Positions 1 through 14,199 of a stretch of 64,000 bases of DNA are shown here, in pieces. The translations under genes and the position numbers were made by a program. A model generated the notes under the pieces. It was not told the origin of the DNA, did no database searches, and was given only the letters and a program-made list of their open reading frames with translations. The first letter of the stretch is position 1, and each line of letters opens with the position of its first letter. Source of the DNA: Halictus rubicundus (lineage: Eukaryota; Arthropoda; Insecta; Hymenoptera; Halictidae); the NCBI RefSeq assembly GCF_050948215.1, contig NW_027488639.1:372001-436000 (forward strand), written 5' to 3'.

Positions 1-380
1 AGGATAGTATAGGGTAGAGGATAGGATAGAGGATAGGATAGGATAGAGGATAGGATAGAGGACAGGATAGAGGATAGGATAGGATAGAGGATCGGATAGA
101 GGATAGGATAGGATAGAGGAAAGGATAGGATAGAGGATAGGATACGTAATTGGATAGGATAGAGGATAGGATAAGGTAGAGGATAGTATAGGATAGAGGA
201 TAGGATAGGATAGAGGATAGGATAGGATAGACGATAGGATAGGTAATTGGATAGGATAGAGTATAGGATAAGGTAGAGAATAGGATAGGATAGAGGATAT
301 AATAGGATAGAGGATAGGATAGGATAGAGGATAGGATAGGATAGAGGATAGGATAGGATAGAGGATAGGATAGGATAGAG
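1..380. repeat. Segment matching 1260-1640, starting at a marker-block edge
   Basis: Base 1 aligns with base 1260, immediately after a TATTAAAG core, at an offset of 1259 bp. The two stretches agree word for word, including GGACAGG, the ACGTAATTGG and GACGATAGG variants, with one difference near 280 (GAGAATAGG against GAGGATAGG). They part around 350-380. The missing upstream part probably contains another marker block. Confidence 0.85.
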
Positions 381-1259
381 GATAGGATAGGATAGAGGAT
401 AGAGTAGGATAGAGGATAGGATAGGATAAAGGATAGGATGGGATAGAGGATCGGATAGAGGATAGGATAGGATAGAGGATAGGATAGGATAGAGGATAGG
501 ATAGGATAGAGGATAGGATAGGATAGAGGATAGGATAGGTAATTGGATAGGATAGAGTATAGGATAGGATAGAGGATAGAGTAGGATAGAGGATAGGATA
601 GGATAAAGGATAGGATTGGATAGAGGATCGGATAGGGGATAGGATAGGATAGAGGATAAGATAGGATAGAGGATAGTATAGGATAGAGGATAGGATAGAA
701 TAGAGGATAGGATATTATAAAGGATAGGATAGAGGATAGGATAGGATAGGATAGAGGATAGGATAGGATAGGATAGAGGATAGGATAGGATAGAGGATAT
801 AATAGGATTGAGGAAAGGATAGGATAGAGGATAGGATAGGATAGAGGATAGGATAGGGTATAGGATAGGATAGGATAGAGGATAGGATAAGGTAGAGGAT
901 AGTATAGGATAGAGGATAGGATAGGATAGAGGATAGGATAGGATAGAGGATAGGATAGGATAGGATAGAGGATAGGATAGGATAGAGGATAGGATAGGAT
1001 AGAGGATAGGATAGGATGGAGGATAGGATAGAGGATAGGATAGGATAGAGGATAGGATAGGATAGAGGATAGGATAGGATAGAGGATAGGATAGGATAGA
1101 GGATAGGATAGGATAGAGGATAGGATAGAGGATAGGATAGGATAGAGGATAGGATAGAGGATAGGATAGGATAGAGGATAGGATAGGATAGAGGATATGA
1201 TAGGATAGATGATATTATAGGATAGATGATATTATAGGATAGAGTATACGATATTAAAG

Positions 1260-1640
1260 AGGATAGTATAGGGTAGAGGATAGGATAGAGGATAGGATAG
1301 GATAGAGGATAGGATAGAGGACAGGATAGAGGATAGGATAGGATAGAGGATCGGATAGAGGATAGGATAGGATAGAGGAAAGGATAGGATAGAGGATAGG
1401 ATACGTAATTGGATAGGATAGAGGATAGGATAAGGTAGAGGATAGTATAGGATAGAGGATAGGATAGGATAGAGGATAGGATAGGATAGACGATAGGATA
1501 GGTAATTGGATAGGATAGAGTATAGGATAAGGTAGAGGATAGGATAGGATAGAGGATATAATAGGATAGAGGATAGGATAGGATAGAGGATAGGATAGGA
1601 TAGAGGATAGGATATGATAGAGGATAGGATAGGATAGAGG
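1260..1640. repeat. Second copy of segment 1-380
   Basis: This copy follows the marker block with core at 1245. It has the same GGTAATTGG and GATATAATAGG order as the first copy. It leaves the alignment at GGATATGATAGAGG near 1610. A related start (TAGGGTAGAGG ... GGACAGG) appears again after the block at 6324. Confidence 0.82.
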
Positions 1641-2104
1641 ATCGGATAGAGGATAGGATAGGATAGAGGATAGGATAGGATAGAGGATAGGATAGGATAG
1701 AGGATAGAGTAGGATAGAGGATAGGATAGGATAAAGGATAGGATGGGATAGAGGATCGGATAGAGGATAGGATAGGATAGAGGATAGGATAGGATAGAGG
1801 ATAGTATAGGATAGAGGATAGGATAGAATAGAGGATAGGATATTATAATGGATAGGATAGAGGATAGGATAGGATAGGATAGATGATAGGATAGGATAGA
1901 GGATATAATAGGATTGAGGAAAGGATAGGATAGAGGATAGGATACGATAGAGGATAGGATAGGGTAGAGGATAGGATAGGATAGAGGATAGGATAGGATA
2001 GAGGATAGGATAGGATAGATGATATTATAGGATAGATGATATTATAGGATAGAGTCTACGATATTAAAGAGGATAGTATAGGGTAGAGGATAGGATAGAG
2101 GATA

Positions 2105-3827
2105 GGATAGGATAGAGGATAGGATAGAGGATAGGATAGGATAGAGGATCGGATAGAGGATAGGATAGGATAGAGGAAAGGATAGGATAGAGGATAGGAT
2201 ACGTAATTGGATAGGATAGAGGATAGGATAAGGTAGAGGATAGTATAGGATAGGATAGGATAGAGGATAGGATAGGATAAAGGATAGGATAGGATAGAGG
2301 ATAGGATAGGATAGAGGATAGGATAGGATAGAGGATAGGATAGAGGATAGGATAGAGGATAGGATAGAGGATAGGATAGGATTGACGATAGGATAGGTAA
2401 TTGGATAGGATAGAGTATAGGATAAGGTAGAGGATAGGATAGGATAGAGGATATAATAGGATAGAGGATAGGATAGGATAGAGGATAGGATAGGATAGAG
2501 GATAGGATATGATAGAGGATAGGATAGGATAGAGGATCGGATAGAGGATAGGATAGGATAGAGGTTAGGATAGGATAGAGGATAGAGTAGGATAGAGGAT
2601 AGGATAGGATAAAGGATAGGATTGGATAGAGGATCGGATAGAGGATAGGATAGGATAGAGGATAGGATAGGATAGAGGATAGTAGAGGATAGAGGATAGG
2701 ATAGAATAGAGGATAGGATATTATAATGGATAGGATAGAGGATAGGATAGGATAGGATAGAGGATATAATAGGATTGAGGAAAGGATAGGATAGAGGATA
2801 GGATAGGATAGAGGATAGGATAGGGTAGAGGATAGGATAGGATAGAGGATAGGATAGGATAGAGGATAGGATAGGATAGAGGATAGGATAGAGGATAGGA
2901 TAGAGGATAGGATAGAGGATAGGATAGGATAGAGGATAGGATAGGATAGAGGATAGGATAGAATAGAGGATAGGATAGGATAGAGGATAGGATAGGATAG
3001 ATGATATTATAGGATAGATGATATTATAGGATAGATGATATTATAGGATAGAGTATACGATATTAAAGAGGATAGGATAGGGTAGAGGATAGGATAGAGG
3101 ATAGGATAGAGGATAGGATAGAGGATAGGATAGGATAGAGGATCGGATAGAGGATAGGATAGGATAGAGGAAAGGATAGGATAGAGGATAGGATACGTAA
3201 TTGGATAGGATAGAGGATAGGATAAGGTAGAGGATAGGATAGGATAGAGGAAAGGATAGGATAGAGGATAGGATACGTAATTGGATAGGATAGAGGATAG
3301 GATAAGGTAGAGGATAGTATAGGATAGAGGATATGATAGGATAGAGGATAGGATATTATAAAGGATAGGATAGGATAGAGGATAGGATAGAGGATAGGAT
3401 AGAGGATAGGATAGGGTAGAGGATAGGATAGGATAGACGATAGGATAGGATAGAGGATAGGATAGGTAATTGGATAGGATAGAGTATAGGATAGGATAGA
3501 GAATAGAGTAGGATAGAGGATAGGATAGGATAAAGGATAGGATTGGATAGAGGATCGGATAGGGGATAGGATAGGATAGAGGATAGGATAGGATAGAGGA
3601 TAGTATAGGATAGAGGATAGGATAGAATAGAGGATAGGATATTATAAAGGATAGGATAGAGGATAGGATAGGATAGGATAGAGGATAGGATAGGATAGGA
3701 TAGAGGATAGTATAGGATAGAGGATATAATAGGATTGAGGAAAGGATAGGATAGAGGATAGGATAGAGGATAGGATAGGATAGAGGATAGGATAGGGTAG
3801 AGGATAGGATAGGATAGAGGATAGGAT
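2105..3827. repeat. 1.7-kb segmental duplicate, copy A
   Basis: Aligned by eye to 6490-8132 at a constant offset of 4385 bp up to about 3236, then 4305 bp. It carries the rare shared variants GGATTGACGATAGG (near 2379), GAGGTTAGG (near 2571) and GATAGTAGAGG (near 2681). In the aligned stretch I saw only a few substitutions. This copy has an extra 80-bp tandem repeat, from about 3171 to 3251, containing AAAGG...ACGTAATTGG. That accounts for the change of offset. Confidence 0.88.
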
Positions 3828-6489
3828 AAGGTAGAGGATAGTATAGGATAGAGGATAGGATAGGATAGAGGATAGGATAGGATAGGATAGAGGATAGGAT
3901 AGGATAGAGGATAGGATAGGATAGAGGATAGGATTGGATAGAGGATGGGATAGGATAGAGGATAGGATAGAGGATAGGATAGGGTAGAGGATAGGATAGA
4001 GGATAGGATAGGATAGAGGATAGGATAGGATAGAGGATAGGATAGGATAGAGGAAAGGATAGGATAGAGGATAGGATACGTAATTGGATAGGATAGAGGA
4101 TAGGATAAGGTAGAGGATAGTATAGGATAGAGGATAGGATAGGATAGAGGATATAATAGGATTGAGGAAAGGATAGGATAGAGGATAGGATAGGATAGAG
4201 GATTGGATAGGGTAGAGGATAGGATAGGATAGAGGATAGGATAACGTAGAGGATAGTATAGGATAGAGGATAGGATAGGATAGAGGATAGGATAGGATAG
4301 AGGATAGGATAGGATAGGATAGAGGATAGGATAGGATAGAGGATAGGATAGGATAGAGGATAGGATAGGATAGAGGATCGGATAGAGGATAGGATAGGAT
4401 AGAGGAAAGGATAGGATAGAGGATAGGATACGTAATTGGATAGGATAGAGGATAGGATAAGGTAGAGGATAGTATAGGATAGAGGATAGGATAGGATAGA
4501 GGATAGGATATTATAAAGGATAGGATAGGATAGAGGATAGGATAGAGGATAGGATAGAGGATAGGATAGGGTAGAGGATAGGATAGGATAGAGGATAGGA
4601 TAGGATAGAGGATAGGATAGGTAATTGGATAGGATAGAGTATAGGATAGGATAGAGAATAGAGTAGGATAGAGGATAGGATAGGATAAAGGATAGGATTG
4701 GATAGAGGATCGGATAGGGGATAGGATAGGATAGAGGATAGGATAGGATAGAGGATAGTATAGGATAGAGGATAGGATAGAATAGAGGATAGGATATTAT
4801 AAAGGATAGGATAGAGGATAGGATAGGATAGGATAGAGGATAGGATAGGATAGGATAGAGGATAGGATAGGATAGAGGATATAATAGGATTGAGGAAAGG
4901 ATAGGATAGAGGATAGGATAGAGGATAGGATAGGATAGAGGATAGGATAGGGTAGAGGATAGGATAGGATAGAGGATAGGATAAGGTAGAGGATAGTATA
5001 GGATAGAGGATAGGATAGGATAGAGGATAGGATAGGATAGAGGATAGGATAGGATAGGATAGAGGATAGGATAGGATAGAGGATAGGATAGGATAGAGGA
5101 TAGGATTGGATAGAGGATGGGATAGGATAGATGATATTATAGGATAGATGATATTATAGGATAGAGTATACGATACTAAAGAGGATAGTATAGGGTAGAG
5201 GATAGGATAACGTAGAGGATAGTATAGGATAGAGGATAGGATAGGATAGAGGATAGGATAGGATAGAGGATAGGATAGGATAGAGAATAGGATAGAGGAT
5301 AGGATAAGATAGATGATAGGATAGGATAGAGGATAGGATAGGATAGAGGATAGGATAGTATAGAGGATAGGATAGGATAGATGATATTATAGGATAGATG
5401 ATATTATAGGATAGAGTATACGATACTAAAGAGGATAGTATAGGGTAGAGGATAGGATAGAGGAGAGGATAGGATAGAGGATAGGATAGGATAGAGGATT
5501 GGATAGGGTAGAGGATAGGAGAGGATAGAGGATAGGATAGGATAGAGCATAGGATAGGATAGAGGATAGGATAGGATAGAGGATAGGATAGAGGACAGGA
5601 TAGGATAGAGGATAGGATAGAGGATAGGATAGGATAGAGGATAGGATAGGATAGAGGATAGGATAGGATAGAGGATAGGATAGGATAGAGGATCGGATAG
5701 AGGATAGGATAGGATAGAGGATAGGATAGGATAGAGGATAGGATAGGATAGAGGATAGAGTAGGATAGAGGATAGGATAGGATAAAGGATAGGATGGGAT
5801 AGAGGATCGGATAGAGGATAGGATAGGATAGAGGATAGGATAGGATAGAGGATAGGATAATATAGATGATATTATAGGATAGAGTATACGATATTAAAGA
5901 GGATAGGATAGGATAGAGGATCGGATAGAGGATAGGATAGGGTAGAGGATAGGATAGGATAGAGGATAGGATAGGATAGAGGATAGGATAGGTAATTGGA
6001 TAGGATAGAGTATAGGATAGGATAGAGGATAGAGTAGGATAGAGGATAGGATAGGATAAAGGATAGGATTGGATAGAGGATCGGATAGAGGATAGGATAG
6101 GATAGAGGATAGGATAGGATAGAGGATAGGATAGGATAGAGGATAGAGTAGGATAGAGGATAGGATAGGATAGAGGATAGGATAGGATAGAGGATAGGAT
6201 AGGATAGAGGATAGGATAGGATAGAGGATAGGATAGAGGATAGGATAGGATAGAGGATAGGATAGGATAGAGGATATGATAGGATAGATGATATTATAGG
6301 ATAGATGATATTATAGGATAGAGTATACGATATTAAAGAGGATAGTATAGGGTAGATGATAGGATAGAGGATAGGATAGGATAGAGGATAGGATAGAGGA
6401 CAGGATAGAGGATAGGATAGGATAGAGGATCGGATAGAGGATAGGATAGGATAGAGGAAAGGATAGGATAGAGGATAGGATACGTAATT

Positions 6490-8132
6490 GGATAGGATAG
6501 AGGATAGGATAGAGGATAGGATAGGATAGAGGATCGGATAGAGGATAGGATAGGATAGAGGAAAGGATAGGATAGAGGATAGGATACGTAATTGGATAGG
6601 ATAGAGGATAGGATAAGGTAGAGGATAGTATAGGATAGGATAGGATAGAGGATAGGATAGGATAAAGGATAGGATAGGATAGAGGATAGGATAGGATAGA
6701 GGATAGGATAGGATAGAGGATAGGATAGAGGATAGGATAGAGGATAGGATAGAGGATAGGATAGGATTGACGATAGGATAGGTAATTGGATAGGATAGAG
6801 TATAGGATAAGGTAGAGGATAGGATAGGATAGAGGATATAATAGGATAGAGGATAGGATAGGATAGAGGATAGGATAGGATAGAGGATAGGATATGATAG
6901 AGGATAGGATAGGATAGAGGATCGGATAGAGGATAGGATAGGATAGAGGTTAGGATAGGATAGAGGATAGAGTAGGATAGAGGATAGGATAGGATAAAGG
7001 ATAGGATTGGATAGAGGATCGGATAGAGGATAGGATAGGATAGAGGATAGGATAGGATAGAGGATAGTAGAGGATAGAGGATAGGATAGAATAGAGGATA
7101 GGATATTATAATGGATAGGATAGAGGATAGGATAGGATAGGATAGAGGATATAATAGGATTGAGGAAAGGATAGGATAGAGGATAGGATAGGATAGAGGA
7201 TAGGATAGGGTAGAGGATAGGATAGGATAGAGGATAGGATAGGATAGAGGATAGGATAGGATAGAGGATAGGATAGAGGATAGGATAGAGGATAGGATAG
7301 AGGATAGGATAGGATAGAGGATAGGATAGGATAGAGGATAGGATAGAATAGAGGATAGGATAGGATAGAGGATAAGATAGGATAGATGATATTATAGGAT
7401 AGATGATATTATAGGATAGATGATATTATAGGATAGAGTATACGATATTAAAGAGGATAGGATAGGGTAGAGGATAGGATAGAGGATAGGATAGAGGATA
7501 GGATAGAGGATAGGATAGGATAGAGGATCGGATAGAGGATAGGATAGGATAGAGGAAAGGATAGGATAGAGGATAGGATACGTAATTGGATAGGATAGAG
7601 GATAGGATAAGGTAGAGGATAGTATAGGATAGAGGATAGGATAGGATAGAGGATAGGATATTATAAAGGATAGGATAGGATAGAGGATAGGATAGAGGAT
7701 AGAATAGAGGATAGGATAGGGTAGAGGATAGGATAGGATAGACGATAGGATAGGATAGAGGATAGGATAGGTAATTGGATAGGATAGAGTATAGGATAGG
7801 ATAGAGAATAGAGTAGGATAGAGGATAGGATAGGATAAAGGATAGGATTGGATAGAGGATCGGATAGGGGATAGGATAGGATAGAGGATAGGATAGGATA
7901 GAGGATAGTATAGGATAGAGGATAGGATAGAATAGAGGATAGGATATTATAAAGGATAGGATAGAGGATAGGATAGGATAGGATAGAGGATAGGATAGGA
8001 TAGGATAGAGGATAGTATAGGATAGAGGATATAATAGGATTGAGGAAAGGATAGGATAGAGGATAGGATAGAGGATAGGATAGGATAGAGGATAGGATAG
8101 GGTAGAGGATAGGATAGGATAGAGGATAGGAT
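6490..8132. repeat. 1.7-kb segmental duplicate, copy B
   Basis: Partner of 2105-3827. It lacks the 80-bp internal duplication. Differences I saw are GGATAAGATAGG near 7374, GGATAGG for GGATATG near 7637 and AGAATAGAGG near 7701. The left edge falls just after an ACGTAATTGG cassette (near 6482). At the right edge copy A goes on to AAGGTAGAGG and copy B to plain 17-mers. Confidence 0.87.
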
Positions 8133-9062
8133 AGGATAGAGGATAGGATAGGATAGAGGATAGGATAGGATAGAGGATAGTATAGGATAGAGGATAGGAT
8201 AGAATAGAGGATAGGATATTATAATGGATAGGATAGAGGATAGGATAGGATAGGATAGATTATAGGATAGGATAGAGGATATAATAGGATTGAGGAAAGG
8301 ATAGGATAGAGGATAGGATACGATAGAGGATAGGATAGGGTAGAGGATAGGATAGGATAGAGGATAGGATAGGATAGAGGATAGGATAGGATAGATGATA
8401 TTATAGGATAGATGATATTATAGGATAGAGTATACGATATTAAAGAGGATAGGATAGGGTAGAGGATAGGATAGAGGATAGGATAGGATAGAGGATAGGA
8501 TAGAGGATAGGATAGAGGATGGGATAGAGGATAGGATAGAGGATAGGATAGAGGATAGGATAGGATAGAGGATCGGATAGAGGATAGGATAGGATAGAGG
8601 ATCGGATAGAGGATAGGATAGGATAGAGGATAGGATAGGATAGAGGATAGAGTAGGATAGAGGATATTATAGGATAAAGGATAGGATTGGATAGAGGATC
8701 GGATAGGGGATAGCATAGGATAGAGGGTAGGATAGGATAGAGGATAGTATAGGATAGAGGATAGGATAGAATAGAGGATAGGATATTATAAAGGATAGGA
8801 TAGAGGATAGGATACGTAATTGGATAGGATAGAGGATAGGATAGGATAGAGGATAGGATAGAGGATAGAGTAGGATAGAGGATAGGATAGGATAAAGGAT
8901 AGGATTGGATAGAGGATCGGATAGAGGATAGGATAAGATAGAGGATAGGATAGGATAGAGGATAGTATAGGATAGAGGATAGGATAGAGTAGAGGATAGG
9001 ATAGGATAGAGGATAGGATAGGATAGATGATATTATAGGATAGATGATATTATAGGATAGAG

Positions 9063-9343
9063 TATACGATATTAAAGAGGATAGGATAGGGTAGAGGATA
9101 GGATAGAGGATAGGATAGGATAGAGGATAGGATAGAGGATAGGATAGAGGATAGGATAGGACAGAGGATCGGATAGAGGATAGGATAGGATAGAGGAAAT
9201 GATAGGATAGAGGATAGGATACGTAATTGGATAGGATAGAGGATAGGATAAGGTAGAGGATAGTATAGGATAGATGATATTATTGGATAGATGATATTAT
9301 AGGATTGATGATATTATAGGATAGATGATATTATAGGATAGAG
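9063..9343. repeat. 281-bp marker-to-marker module (first of four)
   Basis: The distance between successive marker cores is exactly 281 bp at 9063-9344, 14,654-14,935, 17,424-17,705 and 21,391-21,672. Inside are GGATAGGGTAGAGG, GATCGG, GAGGAAATGATAGG (GAGGAAAGG in the last) and ACGTAATTGG, followed by several GATGATATTATA units that include a GATTGATG variant. The 247-bp interval 24,191-24,438 looks like the same module shortened. Confidence 0.82.
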
Positions 9344-10059
9344 TCTACGATATTAAAGAGGATAGTATAGGGTAGAGGATAGGATAGAGGATAGGATAGG
9401 ATAGAGGATAGGATAGGATAGAGGATAGGATAGAGGATAGGATAGGATAGAGGATAGGATAGGATAGAGGATAGGATAGAGGATAGGATAATATAGATGA
9501 TATTATAGGATAGAGTATACGATATTAAAGAGGATAGGATAGGGTAGAGGATAGGATAGAGGATAGGATAGGATGGAGGATAGGATAGAGGATAGGATAG
9601 AGGATAGGATAGAGGATAGGATAAGATAGAGGATAGTATAGGATAGAGGATAGGATAGAATAGAGGATAGGATATTATAAAGGATAGGATAGAGGATAGG
9701 ATAGGTTAGGATAGAGGATAGGATAGGATAGAGGATATAATAGGATTGAGGAAAGGATAGGATAGAGGATAGGATAGGATAGAGGATAGGATAGGGTATA
9801 GGATAGGATAGGATAGAGGATAGGATAGAGGATAGGATAGGATAGAGGATAGGATAGGATAGAGGATAGGATAGAGGATAGGATAGGATAGAGGATAGGA
9901 TAGGATAGAGGATAGGATAGGATAGAGGATAGGATAGGATAGAGGATAGGATAGAGGATAGGATAGGATAGTGGATAGGATAGAGGATAGGATAGGATAG
10001 AGGATAGGATAGGATAGAGGATATGATAGGATAGAGGATAGGATAGGATAGAGAATAGG

Positions 10060-11660
10060 ATAGGATAGAGGATAGGATAGAGGATAGGATAGAGGATAGG
10101 ATAGAGGATAGGATAGAGGATAGGATAGGATAGACGATAGGATAGGTAATTGGATAGGATAGAGTATAGGATAATGTAGAGGATAGGATAGGATAGAGGA
10201 TATAATAGGATAGAGGATAGGATAGGATAGAGGATAGGATAGGATAGAGGATAGGATATGATAGAGGATAGGATAGGATAGAGGATCGGATAGAGGATAG
10301 GATAGGATAGAGGATAGGATAGGATAGAGGATAGAGTAGGATAGAGGATAGGATAGGATAAAGGATACGATTGGATAGAGGATCGGATAGAGGATAGGAT
10401 AGGATAGAGGATAGGATAGGATAGAGGATAGTAGAGGATAGAGGATAGGATAGAATAGAGGATAGGATATTATAATGGATAGGATAGAGGATAGGATAGG
10501 ATAGGATAGAGGATATAATAGGATTGAGGAAAGGATAGGATAGAGGATAGGATAGGATAGAGGATAGGATAGGGTAGAGGATAGGATAGGATAGAGGATA
10601 GGATAGGATAGAGGATAGGATAGGATAGAGGATAGGATAGAGGATAGGATAGAGGATAGGATAGGATAGAGGATAGGATAGGATAGAGGATAGGATAGAA
10701 TAGAGGATAGGATAGGATAGAGGATAGGATAGGATAGATGATATTATAGGATAGATGATATTATAGGATAGATGATATTATAGGATAGAGTATACGATAT
10801 TAAAGAGGATAGGATAGGGTAGAGGATAGGATAGAGGATAGGATAGGATAGAGGATCGGATAGACGATAGGATAGGATAGAGGAAAGGATAGGATAGAGG
10901 ATAGTATACGTAATTGGATAGGATAGAGGATAGGATAAGGTAGAGGAGAGTATAGGATAGATGATATTATAGGATAGATGATATTATAGGATAGAGTATA
11001 CGATATTAAAGAGGATAGGATAGGATAGAGGAAAGGATAGGATAGAGGATAGGATACGTAATTGGATAGGATAGAGGATACGATAAGGTAGAGGATAGTA
11101 TAGGATAGATGATATTATAGGATTGATGATATTATAAGATAGATGATATTATAGGATAGAGTATACGATATTAAAGAGGATAGTATAGGGTAGAGGATAG
11201 GATAGAGGATAGGATAGGATAGAGGATAGGATAGGATAGAGGATAGGATAAGATAGAGGATAGGATAGGATAGAGGATAGGATAGGATAGAGGATAGGAT
11301 AGAGGATAGGATAGGATAGAGGATAGGATAGAGGATAGGATAGGATAGGGGATAGGATAGGATAGATGATATCATAGGATAGATGATATTATAGGATAGA
11401 GTATACGATATTAAAGAGGATAGTATAGGGTAGAGGATAGGATAGAGGATAGTATAGGATAGAGGATAGGATACAGGATAGGATAGAGGATAGAGGATCG
11501 GATAGAGGATAGGATAGGATAGAGGAAAGGATAGGATAGAGGATAGGATACGTAATTGGATAGGATAGAGGATAGGATAAGGTAGAGGAGAGTATAGGAT
11601 AGATGATATTATAGGATAGATGATATTATAGGATAGAGTATACGATATTAAAGAGGATAG
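10060..11660. repeat. 1.6-kb segmental duplicate, copy A
   Basis: Matches 12260-13890. The offset grows from 2201 to 2213 to 2230 bp, that is by one 12-mer and then one 17-mer. Diagnostic shared variants are GGATAATGTAGAGG (near 10,171), GATAGTAGAGG (near 10,431), the GGATAGTATACGTAATTGG junction (near 10,910) and GATATCATAGG (near 11,369). The left part is also related to 2105-3130 and 6490-7440, giving four copies of one higher-order family. Confidence 0.87.
10997..11161. repeat. 165-bp marker-to-marker module (first of seven, plus one of 160 bp)
   Basis: Compact module: marker core, GAGGATAGGATAGGATAGAGG, AAAGG, ACGTAATTGG, AAGGTAGAGG, GATAGTATAGG, then three GATGATATTATA units, the second in a GATTGATG form. 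The same exact 165-bp spacing occurs at 10,997-11,162, 13,210-13,375, 13,869-14,034, 20,208-20,373, 20,860-21,025, 26,634-26,799 and 30,907-31,072. The copy at 35,867-36,027 is 160 bp, short by one GGATA. The length is close to one nucleosome repeat, but no positioning signal is shown here. Confidence 0.87.
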
Positions 11661-12259
11661 TATAGGGTAGAGGATAGGATAGAGGATAGGATAGGATAGA
11701 GGATAGGATAGAGGATAGGATAGAGGATAGGATAGGATAGAGGATCGGATAGAGGATAGGATAGGATAGAGGAAAGGATAGGATAGAGGATAGGATACGT
11801 AATTGGATAGGATAGAGGATAGGATAAGGTAGAGGATAGTATAGGATAGAGGATAGGGTAGGATAGAGGATAGGATAGGATAGACGATAGGATAGGTAAT
11901 TGGATAGGATAGGATAGAGGATAGGATAGGATAGAGGATAGGATAGGATAGAGGATAGAGTAGGATAGAGGATAGGATAGGATAAAGGATAGGATGGGAT
12001 AGAGGATCGGATAGAGGATATGATAGGATAGAGGATAGGATAGGATAGAGGATAGTATAGGATAGAGGATAGGATAGAATAGAGGATAGGATATTATAAT
12101 GGATAGGATAGAGGATAGGATAGGATAGGATAGAGGATAGGACAGGATAGAGGATATAATAGGATTGAGGAAAGGATAGGATAGAGGATAGGATAGGATA
12201 GAGGATAGGATAGGGTAGAGGATAGGATAGGATAGAGGATAGGATAGGATAGAGGATAG

Positions 12260-13890
12260 GATAGGATAGAGGATAGGATAGAGGATAGGATAGAGGATAG
12301 GATAGAGGATAGGATAGAGGATAGGATAGGATAGACGATAGGATAGGTAATTGGATAGGATAGAGTATAGGATAATGTAGAGGATAGGATAGGATAGAGG
12401 ATATAATAGGATAGAGGATAGGATAGGATAGAGGATAGGATAGGATAGAGGATAGGATATGATAGAGGATAGGATAGGATAGAGGATCGGATAGAGGATA
12501 GGATAGGATAGAGGATAGGATAGGATAGAGGATAGAGTAGGATAGAGGATAGGATAGGATAAAGGATAGGATTGGATAGAGGATCGGATAGAGGATAGGA
12601 TAGGATAGAGGATAGGATAGGATAGAGGATAGTAGAGGATAGAGGATAGGATAGAATAGAGGATAGGATATTATAATGGATAGGATAGAGGATAGGATAG
12701 GATAGGATAGAGGATATAATAGGATTGAGGAAAGGATAGGATAGAGGATAGGATAGGATAGAGGATAGGATAGGGTAGAGGATAGGATAGGATAGAGGAT
12801 AGGATAGGATAGAGGATAGGATAGGATAGAGGATAGGATAGAGGATAGGATAGAGGATAGGATAGAGGATAGGATAGGATAGAGGATAGGATAGGATAGA
12901 GGATAGGATAGAATAGAGGATAGGATAGGATAGAGGATAGGATAGGATAGATGATATTATAGGATAGATGATATTATAGGATAGATGATATTATAGGATA
13001 GAGTATACGATATTAAAGAGGATAGGATAGGGTAGAGGATAGGATAGAGGATAGGATAGGATAGAGGATCGGATAGACGATAGGATAGGATAGAGGAAAG
13101 GATAGGATAGAGGATAGTATACGTAATTGGATAGGATAGAGGATAGGATAAGGTAGAGGAGAGTATAGGATAGATGATATTATAGGATAGATGATATTAT
13201 AGGATAGAGTATACGATATTAAAGAGGATAGGATAGGATAGAGGAAAGGATAGGATAGAGGATAGGATACGTAATTGGATAGGATAGAGGATACGATAAG
13301 GTAGAGGATAGTATAGGATAGATGATATTATAGGATTGATGATATTATAAGATAGATGATATTATAGGATAGAGTATACGATATTAAAGAGGATAGTATA
13401 GGGTAGAGGATAGGATAGAGGATAGGATAGGATAGAGGATAGGATAGGATAGAGGATAGGATAAGATAGAGGATAGGATAGGATAGAGGATAGGATAGGA
13501 TAGAGGATAGGATAGGATAGAGGATAGGATAGAGGATAGGATAGGATAGAGGATAGGATAGAGGATAGGATAGGATAGGGGATAGGATAGGATAGATGAT
13601 ATCATAGGATAGATGATATTATAGGATAGAGTATACGATATTAAAGAGGATAGTATAGGGTAGAGGATAGGATAGAGGATAGTATAGGATAGAGGATAGG
13701 ATAGAGGATAGGATAGAGGATAGAGGATCGGATAGAGGATAGGATAGGATAGAGGAAAGGATAGGATAGAGGATAGGATACGTAATTGGATAGGATAGAG
13801 GATAGGATAAGGTAGAGGAGAGTATAGGATAGAAGATATTATAGGATAGATGATATTATAGGATAGAGTATACGATATTAAAGAGGATAG
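12260..13890. repeat. 1.6-kb segmental duplicate, copy B
   Basis: Partner of 10060-11660. It keeps GATAATGTAG (near 12,371), GATAGTAGAGG (near 12,632) and GATATCATAGG (near 13,599). One marker unit is altered to GAAGATATTATAGG near 13,832. The pair parts after the core at 13,869: this copy continues AGGATAGGATAGAGG, while copy A continues AGGATAGTATAGGG. Confidence 0.87.
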
Positions 13891-14199
13891 GATAGGATAG
13901 AGGAAAGGATAGGATAGAGGATAGGATACGTAATTGGATAGGATAGAGGATAGGATAAGGTAGAGGATAGTATAGGATAGATGATATTATAGGATTGATG
14001 ATATTATAGGATAGATGATATTATAGGATAGAGTATACGATATTAAAGAGGATAGTATAGGGTAGAGGATAGGATAGAGGATAGTATAGGATAGAGGATA
14101 GGATAGAGGATAGGATAGAGGATAGGATAGAGGATAGGATAGAGGATAGGATAGGATAGAGGATCGGATAGAGGATAGGATAGGATAGAGGATCGGATA